In this document: one piece after another, positions 1 to 6,066 of the stretch
Layout of the letters: every line of letters starts with the position of its first letter
Numbering within the stretch: position 1 is the stretch's first letter
Source: Methylocystaceae bacterium
Lineage (GTDB): Bacteria > Pseudomonadota > Alphaproteobacteria > Rhizobiales > Beijerinckiaceae
DNA: 6,740 nt
Direction of reading: 5' to 3'
Assembly: GCA_003152255.1 (NCBI GenBank)
Contig: PLZT01000199.1
Span: 1 to 6,740, forward strand
The notes under the pieces: generated by a model
The model's input: the letters and a program-made list of their open reading frames with translations, nothing else
Told to the model about the DNA's origin: nothing
Databases searched by the model: none
Made by a program: the position numbers and the translations under genes

Positions 1-248
1 CGCATATCCAGCCGGTGATCGTTGGCTCCGACAAAAGGGGGCTGGCTCTGGCGGAACGGATGCAGGCCCATGGCCACGACATTCGCGCGATACGCCCACC
101 GACGGTGCCGGAAGGCACGGCGCGGTTGCGCATTTCGCTGACGCTGAACGTGAGCGACGCGCAAACGGACGCGATGATCGCGCTGCTCGCGCAAGAGCTG
201 GCGGCATTGCCGTCGTCAGCCCGCCCGGAAGGGACGCGCGTCCTATGA
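1..248 (+). CDS. bioF: 8-amino-7-oxononanoate synthase, C-terminal fragment (5' end outside window)
   Basis: This is the last part of BioF, the PLP enzyme that condenses pimeloyl-ACP or pimeloyl-CoA with L-alanine to give 8-amino-7-oxononanoate (KAPA), the first dedicated step of biotin ring assembly in the cytoplasm. The complete codons begin at position 3 and read [10 protein letters not shown], the conserved strand near the C-terminus of the oxoamine synthase family. The stretch [21 protein letters not shown] is also typical of the C-terminal small domain. The PLP lysine and most of the protein lie upstream, so activity cannot be judged here. The TGA stop (246-248) overlaps the bioD start as ATGA, which implies co-transcription and translational coupling. 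A related aminotransferase-fold synthase such as glycine C-acetyltransferase would be the alternative, but the bioD and bioA neighbours settle it. Confidence 0.93.
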   Translation, partial: HIQPVIVGSDKRGLALAERMQAHGHDIRAIRPPTVPEGTARLRISLTLNVSDAQTDAMIALLAQELAALPSSARPEGTRVL

Positions 249-871
249 GCGCGCGCTTCGTGATCGTCGGGACCGACACCGGGGTCGGGAAGACTGTTTT
301 CTCCGCCGCGCTCGTCGGCGCGCTGGGCGCCTTTTACTGGAAGCCGGTGCAGGCCGGGCTGGAGGATGAGACGGACTCGCAATGCGTTCTGCGCCTCTGC
401 GGTCTTCAGCCCGAGCGCATTTTGCCGGAAGCTTATCGCCTCGAGACGCCCGCTTCGCCGCATCTCGCGGCGCGGCTCGACGGGCTCGCCATTGATCCAG
501 CGCGGCTCGATCCGCCGGACACGGCCGGAACGCTGGTCATCGAGACGGCGGGCGGCGTGATGACGCCGCTGACAATCGAGACGCCGACGATCGACCTCTT
601 GGCGCGCTGGCGCCTCCCCGCGATTATCGTCGCGCGCACCACGCTTGGAACGATCAATCACAGCCTGCTGACTATCGAAGCGCTGCGGCGTCGCGACATT
701 CCCTTGCGTGGGGTCGCCTTTGTCGGCGAGGCGAACGACGACACGCAAAACACGATCGCGCGCATGGGGCGCGTCGCCATGCTGGGGCGCTTGCCGCACC
801 TTGCCCCGCTGAATCCCGAGACTTTGCGACGCGCCTTCGCCGAGGCTTTCGCCGTCGCGGATTTCGTTTAG
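245..871 (+). CDS. bioD: ATP-dependent dethiobiotin synthetase
   Basis: BioD closes the ureido ring of biotin, converting 7,8-diaminononanoate, CO2 and ATP to dethiobiotin in the cytoplasm. The protein has 208 residues, close to the usual 210-230. The P-loop GTDTGVGKT is at residues 9-17. KPVQAG is at 33-38 and carries the substrate/phosphate lysine. The [12 protein letters not shown] stretch at 98-109 matches the E-x-A-G-G metal/carbamate loop. [16 protein letters not shown] at 133-148 matches the dimer and substrate helix, and LGRLPHLAP at 180-188 resembles the nucleotide-base loop. The ATG start overlaps the bioF stop, and a purine-rich GGAAGGGA at 227-234 lies 10 bases upstream as a ribosome site. 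One small oddity is Thr101, where the E. coli enzyme has Gly (EGAGG). The gene sits between bioF and bioA in one operon. Confidence 0.96.
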   Translation: MSARFVIVGTDTGVGKTVFSAALVGALGAFYWKPVQAGLEDETDSQCVLRLCGLQPERILPEAYRLETPASPHLAARLDGLAIDPARLDPPDTAGTLVIETAGGVMTPLTIETPTIDLLARWRLPAIIVARTTLGTINHSLLTIEALRRRDIPLRGVAFVGEANDDTQNTIARMGRVAMLGRLPHLAPLNPETLRRAFAEAFAVADFV

Positions 872-880
872 AACGAAGCC

Positions 881-2143
881 ATGACTCTCGTCACAAACTC
901 GCCCGTCTGGCGCCCTTACACTCAGCACGCCCTGCAGCCCGGCGCGATAAAAATCGCCCGCGCCGAGGGCTGCTGGCTGGAGGCGGAGGACGGCGCGCGC
1001 TTTCTCGACGCCATCTCGTCCTGGTGGGTGATCACCCATGGCCATCGCCGCCCGGAGATCACGCGGGCGATCAAGGATCAAGCGGAGCTGCTCGATCAGA
1101 TTATCTTCGCTGGCTTCACTCATGAGCCGGCCGAAAGTCTGGCGCGGCGCCTCGTCGAGATCACGCCCAAAGGTCTCGATTATGTGTTTTATTCCGACAG
1201 CGGCTCCACCTGCGTCGAGGTCGCGATCAAAATGGCGCTTGGCTATTGGCGCAATCGCGGCGAGGCGCGCACGCGCATTGTCGCGCTCGAGCATGGCTAT
1301 CACGGCGACACGATCGGCACGATGTCGGCGGGCGCACGCTCGCCGTTCAACGCCAGCTATGAGGCGCTGTTGTTCGATGTCGCGCGCATTCCCTTTCCGA
1401 ACGCGGGGCGCGAGCAGCAATGTTTCGATGCGCTGGAGGCGGCCTGCAAGGATGGCGCGGCGGCTTTTGTCGCGGAGCCGCTGATTCTGGGCGCGGGCGG
1501 CATGCTGATCTATTCGGCGTCGACTCTGCGCGAAATGAAAAATATTTGCGCGCGCCATGGCGTCCTGTTCGTCGCCGACGAGGTGATGACCGGCTTTGGC
1601 CGAACCGGAACGCTATTCGCCTGCGAACAGGCGGGAATTGTCCCGGACATCGCCTGCTACGCCAAGGGCCTCACGGGCGGCGCGCTGCCGCTCGCCGTGA
1701 CGATGTGCGGCAAGGAGATTTTCGACGCGCATCTTTCGGATGATCGCGCGCGCGCGTTTTTTCATTCGAGCTCCTACACGGCGAACCCGATAGCCTGCGC
1801 CGCGGCGCTGGCCAATCTCGACATTTGGGAAAAGGGCGCGCGAGTGGCGGTCGCAAAGCTCTGCGCGATGCAGGCCGAGCGCATCGCCCGCTTCGAGAGC
1901 GATCCGCGCTTTATCAATGTTCGGCGCTTGGGGACGATCACGGCGCTCGATCTCGCGACGCCGCGGCGTGGCTACCTCGCTTCGATCGGGCTCGATCTGT
2001 TGCGCTTTTTCAACGCGCGCGGCCTGCTGCTGCGCCCGCTCGGACAAACGATTTACGTGCTGCCGCCCTATTGCATCGAGGCGGAGGAGCTTGATCTCGT
2101 TTATGCGGCGATCGACGAGGCGGCGGCGGAATTTCGCGGGTGA
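881..2143 (+). CDS. bioA: Adenosylmethionine-8-amino-7-oxononanoate aminotransferase (DAPA synthase)
   Basis: BioA transfers the amino group of S-adenosylmethionine to KAPA, giving 7,8-diaminononanoate, the substrate of BioD. The 420-residue length matches the family (E. coli about 429). It is a class III PLP aminotransferase. RPYTQ near the N-terminus holds Tyr13 and SSWW at 46-49 holds the paired tryptophans; both are substrate-pocket features of BioA. DSGSTCVEVAIKMA (106-119) is the phosphate-binding helix, and EHGYHGDTIG (137-146) carries the Tyr140 that stacks on PLP. VADEVMTGFGRTG (231-243) gives Asp233, and the AKGLTGG segment gives the Schiff-base Lys262. LLRPLGQTIYVLPPY (383-397) contains the conserved Arg385. 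These residues favour BioA over ornithine- or GABA-type relatives. The start is 9 bases after the bioD stop with only a weak ribosome site, so translation is probably coupled. No bioZ or other biotin gene follows; the next gene converges. Confidence 0.96.
   Translation: MTLVTNSPVWRPYTQHALQPGAIKIARAEGCWLEAEDGARFLDAISSWWVITHGHRRPEITRAIKDQAELLDQIIFAGFTHEPAESLARRLVEITPKGLDYVFYSDSGSTCVEVAIKMALGYWRNRGEARTRIVALEHGYHGDTIGTMSAGARSPFNASYEALLFDVARIPFPNAGREQQCFDALEAACKDGAAAFVAEPLILGAGGMLIYSASTLREMKNICARHGVLFVADEVMTGFGRTGTLFACEQAGIVPDIACYAKGLTGGALPLAVTMCGKEIFDAHLSDDRARAFFHSSSYTANPIACAAALANLDIWEKGARVAVAKLCAMQAERIARFESDPRFINVRRLGTITALDLATPRRGYLASIGLDLLRFFNARGLLLRPLGQTIYVLPPYCIEAEELDLVYAAIDEAAAEFRG
1745..1762 (+). 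repeat. (CG)6 dinucleotide run followed by T6 inside bioA
   Basis: Six CG dinucleotides (1745-1756) are followed directly by six T (1757-1762). In frame they encode Arg-Ala-Arg-Ala-Phe-Phe, so codon choice accounts for the run. Alternating CG can self-pair or adopt a left-handed helix, and with the T tract it resembles a weak intragenic terminator. No function is claimed. Confidence 0.5.
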
Positions 2144-2172
2144 GGGCGGCGCGGCGCCGGCCTCACCCCGCG
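2135..2172. terminator. Probable bidirectional terminator hairpin between bioA and fadD
   Basis: The left arm CGCGGGTGAGG (2135-2145) pairs with the right arm CCTCACCCCGCG (2161-2172), with one extra C in the right arm. The loop region (2146-2160) contains a further GGC/GCC pairing. The bioA stop TGA (2141-2143) lies in the left arm and the fadD stop (2163-2165, - strand) in the right arm. The two genes converge with only 19 bases between them, so a shared terminator is expected. Neither side has a clear T tract, so termination may be factor-assisted; the hairpin could also protect both 3' ends. Confidence 0.55.
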
Positions 2173-3884
2173 TCGGGTTCGTTCACCGGACGCGCGACAT
2201 ATTCGTCGCGCAGCACGCGGCGCAGGATTTTTCCGACCGCGCTCTTCGGCAGGTTCTCGCGGAATTCGTAATGTCTCGGCCTCTTATAGCCGGTCAGATT
2301 TTCACGCACGAATGCGGAGAGCTCCCCGACCGTGAGGCTATTGTCGCGCGGGACAATGAAGGCGATCGGCATTTCGCCCGAATGGCGGTCCGGCGCGCCG
2401 ACGACCGCGACCTCCTTGACCTTCGGATGATGCGCGAGAACGTCTTCGACCTCGTTTGGATAGACATTGAATCCGGAGACAAGGATCATCTCTTTCAAAC
2501 GATCGACGATTTTGATCTGGCCATCGGGCAGCATGATCGCCACGTCGCCGGTGCGGAAAAAGCCGTCCTCGGTCATGGCATCCTGGGTTTCCTTCGGCTT
2601 CATCCAATAGCCGGGCATCACCTGCGGACCCTTGACGCATAACTCGCCGCGCTCGCCGAAGGGCGCGGGAGAGCCGTCTTCAAGGCGGATGGATATTTGC
2701 GTGGAAGGATAGGGGTAGCCGATGGAGCCCGAAAATTCATCGAGAGTTATGAGATTCGATGTGACGATCGGAGAAGTTTCGGAAAGTCCGTAGCCCTCGA
2801 CGATGGCTTTGCCGGTGACCTCTTTCCAGCGGCGCGCCACCGCGCCCTGAGTGGCCATGCCGCCGGAGATGCAAAAGACCAGATGTGAAAAATCGACGCT
2901 CGCGAAATCCTTATTGTCGGCGAGCGCCGCGTAAAGCGTGTTCACCCCGGAAAACATCGTGAACGGCGATTTGCGCAAGGTCTTGACGAAGCCTGCGATG
3001 TCGCGCGGATTGGCGATCATCAGACAGCAGCCGCCGATCCTCGTCACCAGCAGGCAGCAGGCGGTGAGGCCGAATATATGATAGAGCGGCAGCGCGGTGA
3101 CCATGACGTGCTTGCCCGCGACCAGCGGCCGGACCCAGGCGATCGCTTGCGCGACATTGGCGGCGACGTTGCGATGCAACAGCACGGCGCCCTTGGCGAC
3201 GCCGGTCGTTCCCCCGGTGTACTGCAGAAAGGCGATGTCGTCGCGCGATACGTCGACCGGCTGAAACGGGCGCTTCCGTCCCTCCCGGAACAGGTCGGCG
3301 AAGCACGTCGAAGCCGGCAGGGCATAGGGGCGCACGGCGCGCTTGACCCAGCGCGACACAGCGTTGATGAGGATGCCCTTGAAGCCGAGGAGATCGCCGG
3401 GCGCGGTGACAATGGACTGTTCGACACGCATATTTGGCCAAGCGTGCGCGACCGCGTGCGCGAAATTCTCCAGGACGAAGATGAAACGCGCGCCGGCGTC
3501 GTTGATCTGGTGCTCGAGTTCGTGCGGCGTATAGAGCGGATTGACATTAACGACGACGCCGCCAGCCAGCAAAATCCCGAAAACCAGAGCCGGATAGGTC
3601 GCGACATTGGGCGACATGATCGCGACGCGCTGGCCCTTTTCCAGCCCGCGCGCCTGCAGCCACGAAGCGACGGCCTCCGCGGCGCGGGAGAGTTCCGCGT
3701 AGGTCAGAATAGCGCCAAAACTCTCGACGGCCGGTCTATCGCCATAAACCGCCACGGAGTCACGGAATATCGCATTGAGCGTCGAGTAGCTCGCTTCATC
3801 GACGTCGGCGGAGGTGTAAGGCGGATAGCACGCCAGCCAGGGACGCGAGGCATAGGGATCGTCCGCGATTTTTGGGCCAGTCAT
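2163..3884 (-). CDS. fadD: Long-chain fatty-acid--CoA ligase (FadD-type acyl-CoA synthetase)
   Basis: This enzyme adenylates a fatty acid with ATP and transfers the acyl group to CoA, feeding beta-oxidation or lipid synthesis; family members act at the inner face of the cytoplasmic membrane. The protein has 573 residues (E. coli FadD about 561). The AMP-binding P-loop YTGGTTGVAKGA is at residues 222-233 and EGYGLSETSP at 363-372. FFRTGD is at 442-447, and the fatty-acyl-CoA-synthetase signature DRLKEMILVSGFNVYPNEVE at 461-480. The C-terminal lid has PKSAVGKILRR (546-556) with catalytic Lys552. The N-terminal YASRPWLACYPP also fits FadD. The ATG is preceded by AAAGG (3895-3899 on +) at 10 bases, which supports this start. 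It is transcribed alone, convergent to bioA. Its role in this organism is inferred; chain-length preference cannot be read from sequence. Confidence 0.9.
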   Translation of the reverse strand: MTGPKIADDPYASRPWLACYPPYTSADVDEASYSTLNAIFRDSVAVYGDRPAVESFGAILTYAELSRAAEAVASWLQARGLEKGQRVAIMSPNVATYPALVFGILLAGGVVVNVNPLYTPHELEHQINDAGARFIFVLENFAHAVAHAWPNMRVEQSIVTAPGDLLGFKGILINAVSRWVKRAVRPYALPASTCFADLFREGRKRPFQPVDVSRDDIAFLQYTGGTTGVAKGAVLLHRNVAANVAQAIAWVRPLVAGKHVMVTALPLYHIFGLTACCLLVTRIGGCCLMIANPRDIAGFVKTLRKSPFTMFSGVNTLYAALADNKDFASVDFSHLVFCISGGMATQGAVARRWKEVTGKAIVEGYGLSETSPIVTSNLITLDEFSGSIGYPYPSTQISIRLEDGSPAPFGERGELCVKGPQVMPGYWMKPKETQDAMTEDGFFRTGDVAIMLPDGQIKIVDRLKEMILVSGFNVYPNEVEDVLAHHPKVKEVAVVGAPDRHSGEMPIAFIVPRDNSLTVGELSAFVRENLTGYKRPRHYEFRENLPKSAVGKILRRVLRDEYVARPVNEPDAG

Positions 3885-3923
3885 GGGAGTGTCGCCTTTC
3901 GCCGTCTAACGCTTCGGCCGATC

Positions 3924-3946
3924 GTGAATCATCATTTGTGAATGAT
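3924..3946. promoter_or_regulatory. Operator-like repeats at the fadD start region
   Basis: ATCATT (3931-3936) and AATGAT (3941-3946) form a perfect 6-base inverted repeat around TGTG. The same stretch also holds two direct copies of GTGAAT (3924-3929 and 3938-3943), 14 bases apart, each followed by a near-identical CAT or GAT. The block lies directly downstream of the putative -10 box and covers the expected transcription start, where a repressor would block initiation. FadD genes in many bacteria are controlled by acyl-CoA-responsive regulators; which one would act here is not visible. Confidence 0.35.
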
Positions 3947-3974
3947 AGCATATGCATCAAAACAAACAGCCAAG
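3947..3974 (-). promoter_or_regulatory. Putative fadD promoter
   Basis: Read on the - strand, CTTGGC (3974-3969) is followed after 16 bases by TATGCT (3952-3947), a fair match to the alphaproteobacterial CTTGAC / TATA-type pattern. Transcription would begin near 3940, leaving a leader of about 55 bases with the AAAGG ribosome site near its end. The -35 box overlaps the hairpin of the upstream operon's terminator. Confidence 0.4.
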
Positions 3975-3994
3975 GCGCGAAAGACTTTGGCGCC
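3959..3994 (-). terminator. Probable intrinsic terminator of the DUF1007-NicO operon
   Basis: On the - strand, GCCAAAG (3991-3985) can pair with CTTGGC (3974-3969), leaving one bulged A, and is followed by the T-rich TGTTTGTTTT (3968-3959). A competing stem in the same place pairs GGCGC (3994-3990) with GCGCC (3978-3974) and extends by AAA/TTT around a 3-base loop. It starts 24 bases after the NicO stop codon, which suits an operon end. It would also insulate fadD from readthrough. Confidence 0.45.
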
Positions 3995-4017
3995 GCGCCG
4001 CGGCAATCCAGAGTAAT

Positions 4018-5025
4018 TCAGGCTCCGGCGTTAAGGCGCGCGCCGACGAGCAGCGCCAGGCCCAGTCCCATGACGAGCGCCGCCGCCAGCAATTCGGCTC
4101 CGCGCCCGGCGAGCGAGGTCCAGCGCCGACCGGGACCGCTCCATCGCCGCGCTGTTTGCCGCGCGAACACCGCGCAAGCGGCCAAAAATCCTGTCGTGAT
4201 GGCCGTGCCGGCCGACATCAGCAAAACGGCGCTCGCGCCGGCCCAGAACATGCCTTGCGCGAGGGTGAAGACAAGAATGAGAATGGCGCCGGAACAAGGG
4301 CGGAGTCCGGCGGCGACCACCGCGCCGAGCGCGCCGGACCAGGAGAAATCGCGCTCCAACGTGGTCGGGTCGACAGCGTGGAGGTGACCGCAACTCGCCG
4401 AATGCACATGCGAGGGATCGTGCACGGCCTCGCAGTAAAAGCCGCCGCGGCTCGCGACGATTTCCGGCGGCGCCCGCAACGCCGCGAAAAAAGCCCAGCC
4501 TTTTTTCCAAACGAGGCCGGCTCCGAGCAGCGCGATGGCGCCGTAACTCGCGAGTTCGATCGTATTCGCCGCGTTTTTCATTTGCATCGCGGTGGCGCCC
4601 AGCAGCGCCGCCGCCGCTCCGACCAAGGCTATCGCGACGCAGCCCTGGAGCAGGGCGGCCAGCGCCGCGAGGATCATGCCGCGCCGCAGCGCGGTTTCGC
4701 TGGCGATCATATAGGACGCCAGCACGGCCTTGCCGTGGCCCGGACCCGCGGCATGAAACACACCATAGGCGAAGCTCGCCCCCGCCAGCGTCCAGAACGC
4801 GGAGCCGCTTGTTTTGAGGGCCTTGGCGGCGGTTTGCAGTTCGATGTGAAATTTGTTCTGCCAAGCGAGAATGGTTCCCGCCAAGCCTGTCGCCGCGCCC
4901 GCGGCCTCGCCTCCGGCGATGGCGAAGGGATTGCGGCCTGTCTGGGCGGCCGCCGCGCGGTCCGCGCAGCCGAACGCCACGAGCGCCAGCAGCAGCGCGG
5001 CGACAAAGCGTCCTTTCGCCGTCAT
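4018..5025 (-). CDS. NicO/RcnA-family nickel/cobalt exporter, membrane component
   Basis: This is a polytopic inner-membrane protein of the NicO (COG2215) family, whose known members such as RcnA export Ni(II) and Co(II). With the ATG at 5025 it has 335 residues. An N-terminal hydrophobic segment (about 5-20) is followed by a short periplasmic stretch. About six further hydrophobic segments lie near 77-93, 116-144, 158-177, 230-255, 261-287 and 310-331. Family motifs are FHAAGPGHGKA (90-100) and GLRPCSGAILILVF (240-253). Between them is a metal-ligand-rich loop, HDPSHVHSASCGHLH (202-216). The ATG shares one base with the stop of the upstream DUF1007 gene (TGATG); a GTG one codon earlier (5026-5028) is an equally possible start. 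The metal is inferred from the family and from ligand residues. Export is likelier than uptake, but not proven. Confidence 0.85.
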   Translation of the reverse strand: MTAKGRFVAALLLALVAFGCADRAAAAQTGRNPFAIAGGEAAGAATGLAGTILAWQNKFHIELQTAAKALKTSGSAFWTLAGASFAYGVFHAAGPGHGKAVLASYMIASETALRRGMILAALAALLQGCVAIALVGAAAALLGATAMQMKNAANTIELASYGAIALLGAGLVWKKGWAFFAALRAPPEIVASRGGFYCEAVHDPSHVHSASCGHLHAVDPTTLERDFSWSGALGAVVAAGLRPCSGAILILVFTLAQGMFWAGASAVLLMSAGTAITTGFLAACAVFARQTARRWSGPGRRWTSLAGRGAELLAAALVMGLGLALLVGARLNAGA

Positions 5026-5702
5026 CACGGGCAGGCCACGATGACGCGGGTCGCGAGCTTTATCCCGAAATCCGCGCCGGGCGAAAAATTCTGGAAAAAC
5101 GCCTCGCTTAGCTTCTTATTTTCGTCGGCGATGAGGGGCTTTGGCTCGACGGCGCTGACCGAACAACCGTCCGGCGGCCGCGCTAATGTGACCGGATTTT
5201 GTTTCTCGAAGTTGAAGGAGACGAAATAGGTCGGGTCATAGACCTGGAATGAAAAGGGCTTTTGCGCGGAAACGGGGGTTTCCAGCGGCAGCAGAAAGCG
5301 CAAGGTGACGATTTTTTTTTCGTCCGACTCCAGCGTGACCTCGGTCGGCTCCAAAAACTTGAGTTTGGCGCCGCCTTGTTTCGCGAAAGTGAAGAACTCG
5401 AATTCGGCCAGCGACTCGACATTGGTCTTGGCGAGCGGCGCCAGTTCCTCGCGCGTCGGCGGCTTGCCGTCCTTGCCGAGACCCTGCACAGCGAAGGCCG
5501 AATACATTTCGTCGAATTCCCAGGCGTGGCGCAGACCGATGACTTTCCCGTTGGGGGCGAACACCACCTCGCTGCGCACGGCGACCCAGACATGCGGATG
5601 TGCGTTGGCCGCGCCGCTCGCCGCCAACAGCGCGAGCGTCAGCGCGCGCCAAAACACGCCGCGCGCGAAGAGACTGGATTTATGTCTGAATCTGAAGGTC
5701 AT
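5025..5702 (-). CDS. DUF1007 family secreted protein, partner of NicO exporter
   Basis: The 225-residue protein belongs to DUF1007 (COG3683), a family of unknown biochemical role, often annotated as a periplasmic component of an uncharacterised transport system and often encoded beside NicO permeases. Residues 1-34 form a signal peptide: a basic start (RFRHK), a hydrophobic core (about 18-29) and an ANA cleavage site. Cleavage there gives a mature N-terminus of HPHVWVAVRSEVVF, followed by the conserved LRHAWEFDEMYSAF (57-70). The rest looks beta-rich, with YDPTYFVSF at 155-163. The start ATG has GGAG only 3 bases upstream (5706-5709 on +), a short spacing. It is the first gene of the operon and its stop overlaps the exporter start. 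A run of nine A in the coding strand (5312-5320) is unusual here. The likely role, inferred, is binding metal in the periplasm or assisting the transporter. Confidence 0.85.
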   Translation of the reverse strand: MTFRFRHKSSLFARGVFWRALTLALLAASGAANAHPHVWVAVRSEVVFAPNGKVIGLRHAWEFDEMYSAFAVQGLGKDGKPPTREELAPLAKTNVESLAEFEFFTFAKQGGAKLKFLEPTEVTLESDEKKIVTLRFLLPLETPVSAQKPFSFQVYDPTYFVSFNFEKQNPVTLARPPDGCSVSAVEPKPLIADENKKLSEAFFQNFSPGADFGIKLATRVIVACP

Positions 5703-5738
5703 CGACTCCGGACGGCTATGCGGCGAAAGGGGCGAAAT

Positions 5739-5759
5739 AAGGGCGCTGACGACGCCCTT
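5739..5759 (-). promoter_or_regulatory. Leader hairpin upstream of the DUF1007-NicO operon
   Basis: AAGGGCG (5739-5745) and CGCCCTT (5753-5759) form a perfect 7-base stem with a 7-base loop. Read on the - strand it ends about 36 bases before the DUF1007 start and is followed by ATTTCG, a weak T-rich end. It could be an attenuator, an mRNA-stabilising element or a DNA-binding site. No known metal riboswitch is recognisable. Confidence 0.35.
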
Positions 5760-5770
5760 TACCCCGGGCC

Positions 5771-5784
5771 GCTATAGTAGCATA
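5771..5784 (-). promoter_or_regulatory. Candidate -10 region for the DUF1007-NicO operon
   Basis: On the - strand this stretch reads TATGCTACTATAGC and offers several -10-like hexamers (TATGCT, TACTAT, TATAGC). It includes the 11-base inverted repeat GCTACTATAGC (5771-5781). No convincing -35 box lies at the right distance, so the promoter may need an activator or another sigma factor. It lies just outside the -35 box of the divergent + strand promoter, so the two could share control. Confidence 0.25.
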
Positions 5785-5791
5785 AGCGTCC

Positions 5792-5821
5792 TTGAAAGGG
5801 TTAGCGCGACCGACATACAAT
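5792..5821 (+). promoter_or_regulatory. Putative sigma70-type promoter for the indolepyruvate oxidoreductase gene
   Basis: TTGAAA (5792-5797) and TACAAT (5816-5821) are separated by 18 bases, each differing from consensus at one or two positions. Transcription would start near 5828, about 240 bases before the oxidoreductase ATG. It is the best promoter-like sequence found by eye in the 364-base gap. Confidence 0.5.
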
Positions 5822-6066
5822 ATGGCGGCGTAATTGCCGCGCCTTGGGCGCGCGGGCCGACTGACGCGATGAAGGCCGACCGAGAGGTGGCGAGCTTGTC
5901 CTGGACGCTCCTATAGGTTCATGGAGCGTGAGGAGCCCGTCAAACGAAACGGCGTGACGGAATCCGCGCGGGATCGCGCCGACGGTCGCCGCGTTTTATG
6001 GCGGAGCGAACGGCTGGCGCCGGCGGCTTTAGGCGACGATGCGCTCAATCGCAGGAGAGATCAGGA
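5822..6066 (+). other. Long 5' leader/intergenic region without a recognised gene
   Basis: Between the putative promoter and the oxidoreductase start lie about 245 bases with no convincing gene. Two hairpins at the 5' end share bases and exclude each other: GCGGC/GCCGC (5825-5829 with 5836-5840) and CGCGCC/GGCGCG (5838-5843 with 5847-5852). Short frames open at 5921 and 5929, but neither has a good ribosome site or recognisable protein. The region ends with the AGGAGA ribosome site at 6053-6058. No riboswitch class was recognised. Confidence 0.4.

Noticed and set aside
881..3884. A functional biotin-fatty acid unit linking bioA and fadD, such as pimelate activation
   Set aside because: The genes converge and do not share an operon, and the ligase is a full-length FadD type rather than the short pimeloyl-CoA synthetase BioW.
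3078..3941. A 287-codon open frame on the + strand opposite fadD
   Set aside because: The composition is rich in Arg and Asp with no family motif, and it covers the strongly supported acyl-CoA synthetase.
4960..5025. Lipoprotein signal in the NicO protein (VAFGCAD)
   Set aside because: The residues before the cysteine do not fit the usual lipobox, with Phe at -2. A membrane segment or ordinary signal peptide explains the region better.
3952..5229. A 425-codon open frame on the + strand, antisense to the NicO and DUF1007 genes
   Set aside because: It lies opposite two well-supported genes, is full of Arg, Gly, Gln and Ala low-complexity sequence, and shows no recognisable domain. Long antisense frames are common in GC-rich DNA.
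5761..5785. Possible RcnR/CsoR-type operator (CCCCGGG tract near TAGTA)
   Set aside because: The G/C tract length and flanks do not match the known TACT-G-tract-AGTA pattern, and no such regulator gene is in the window.
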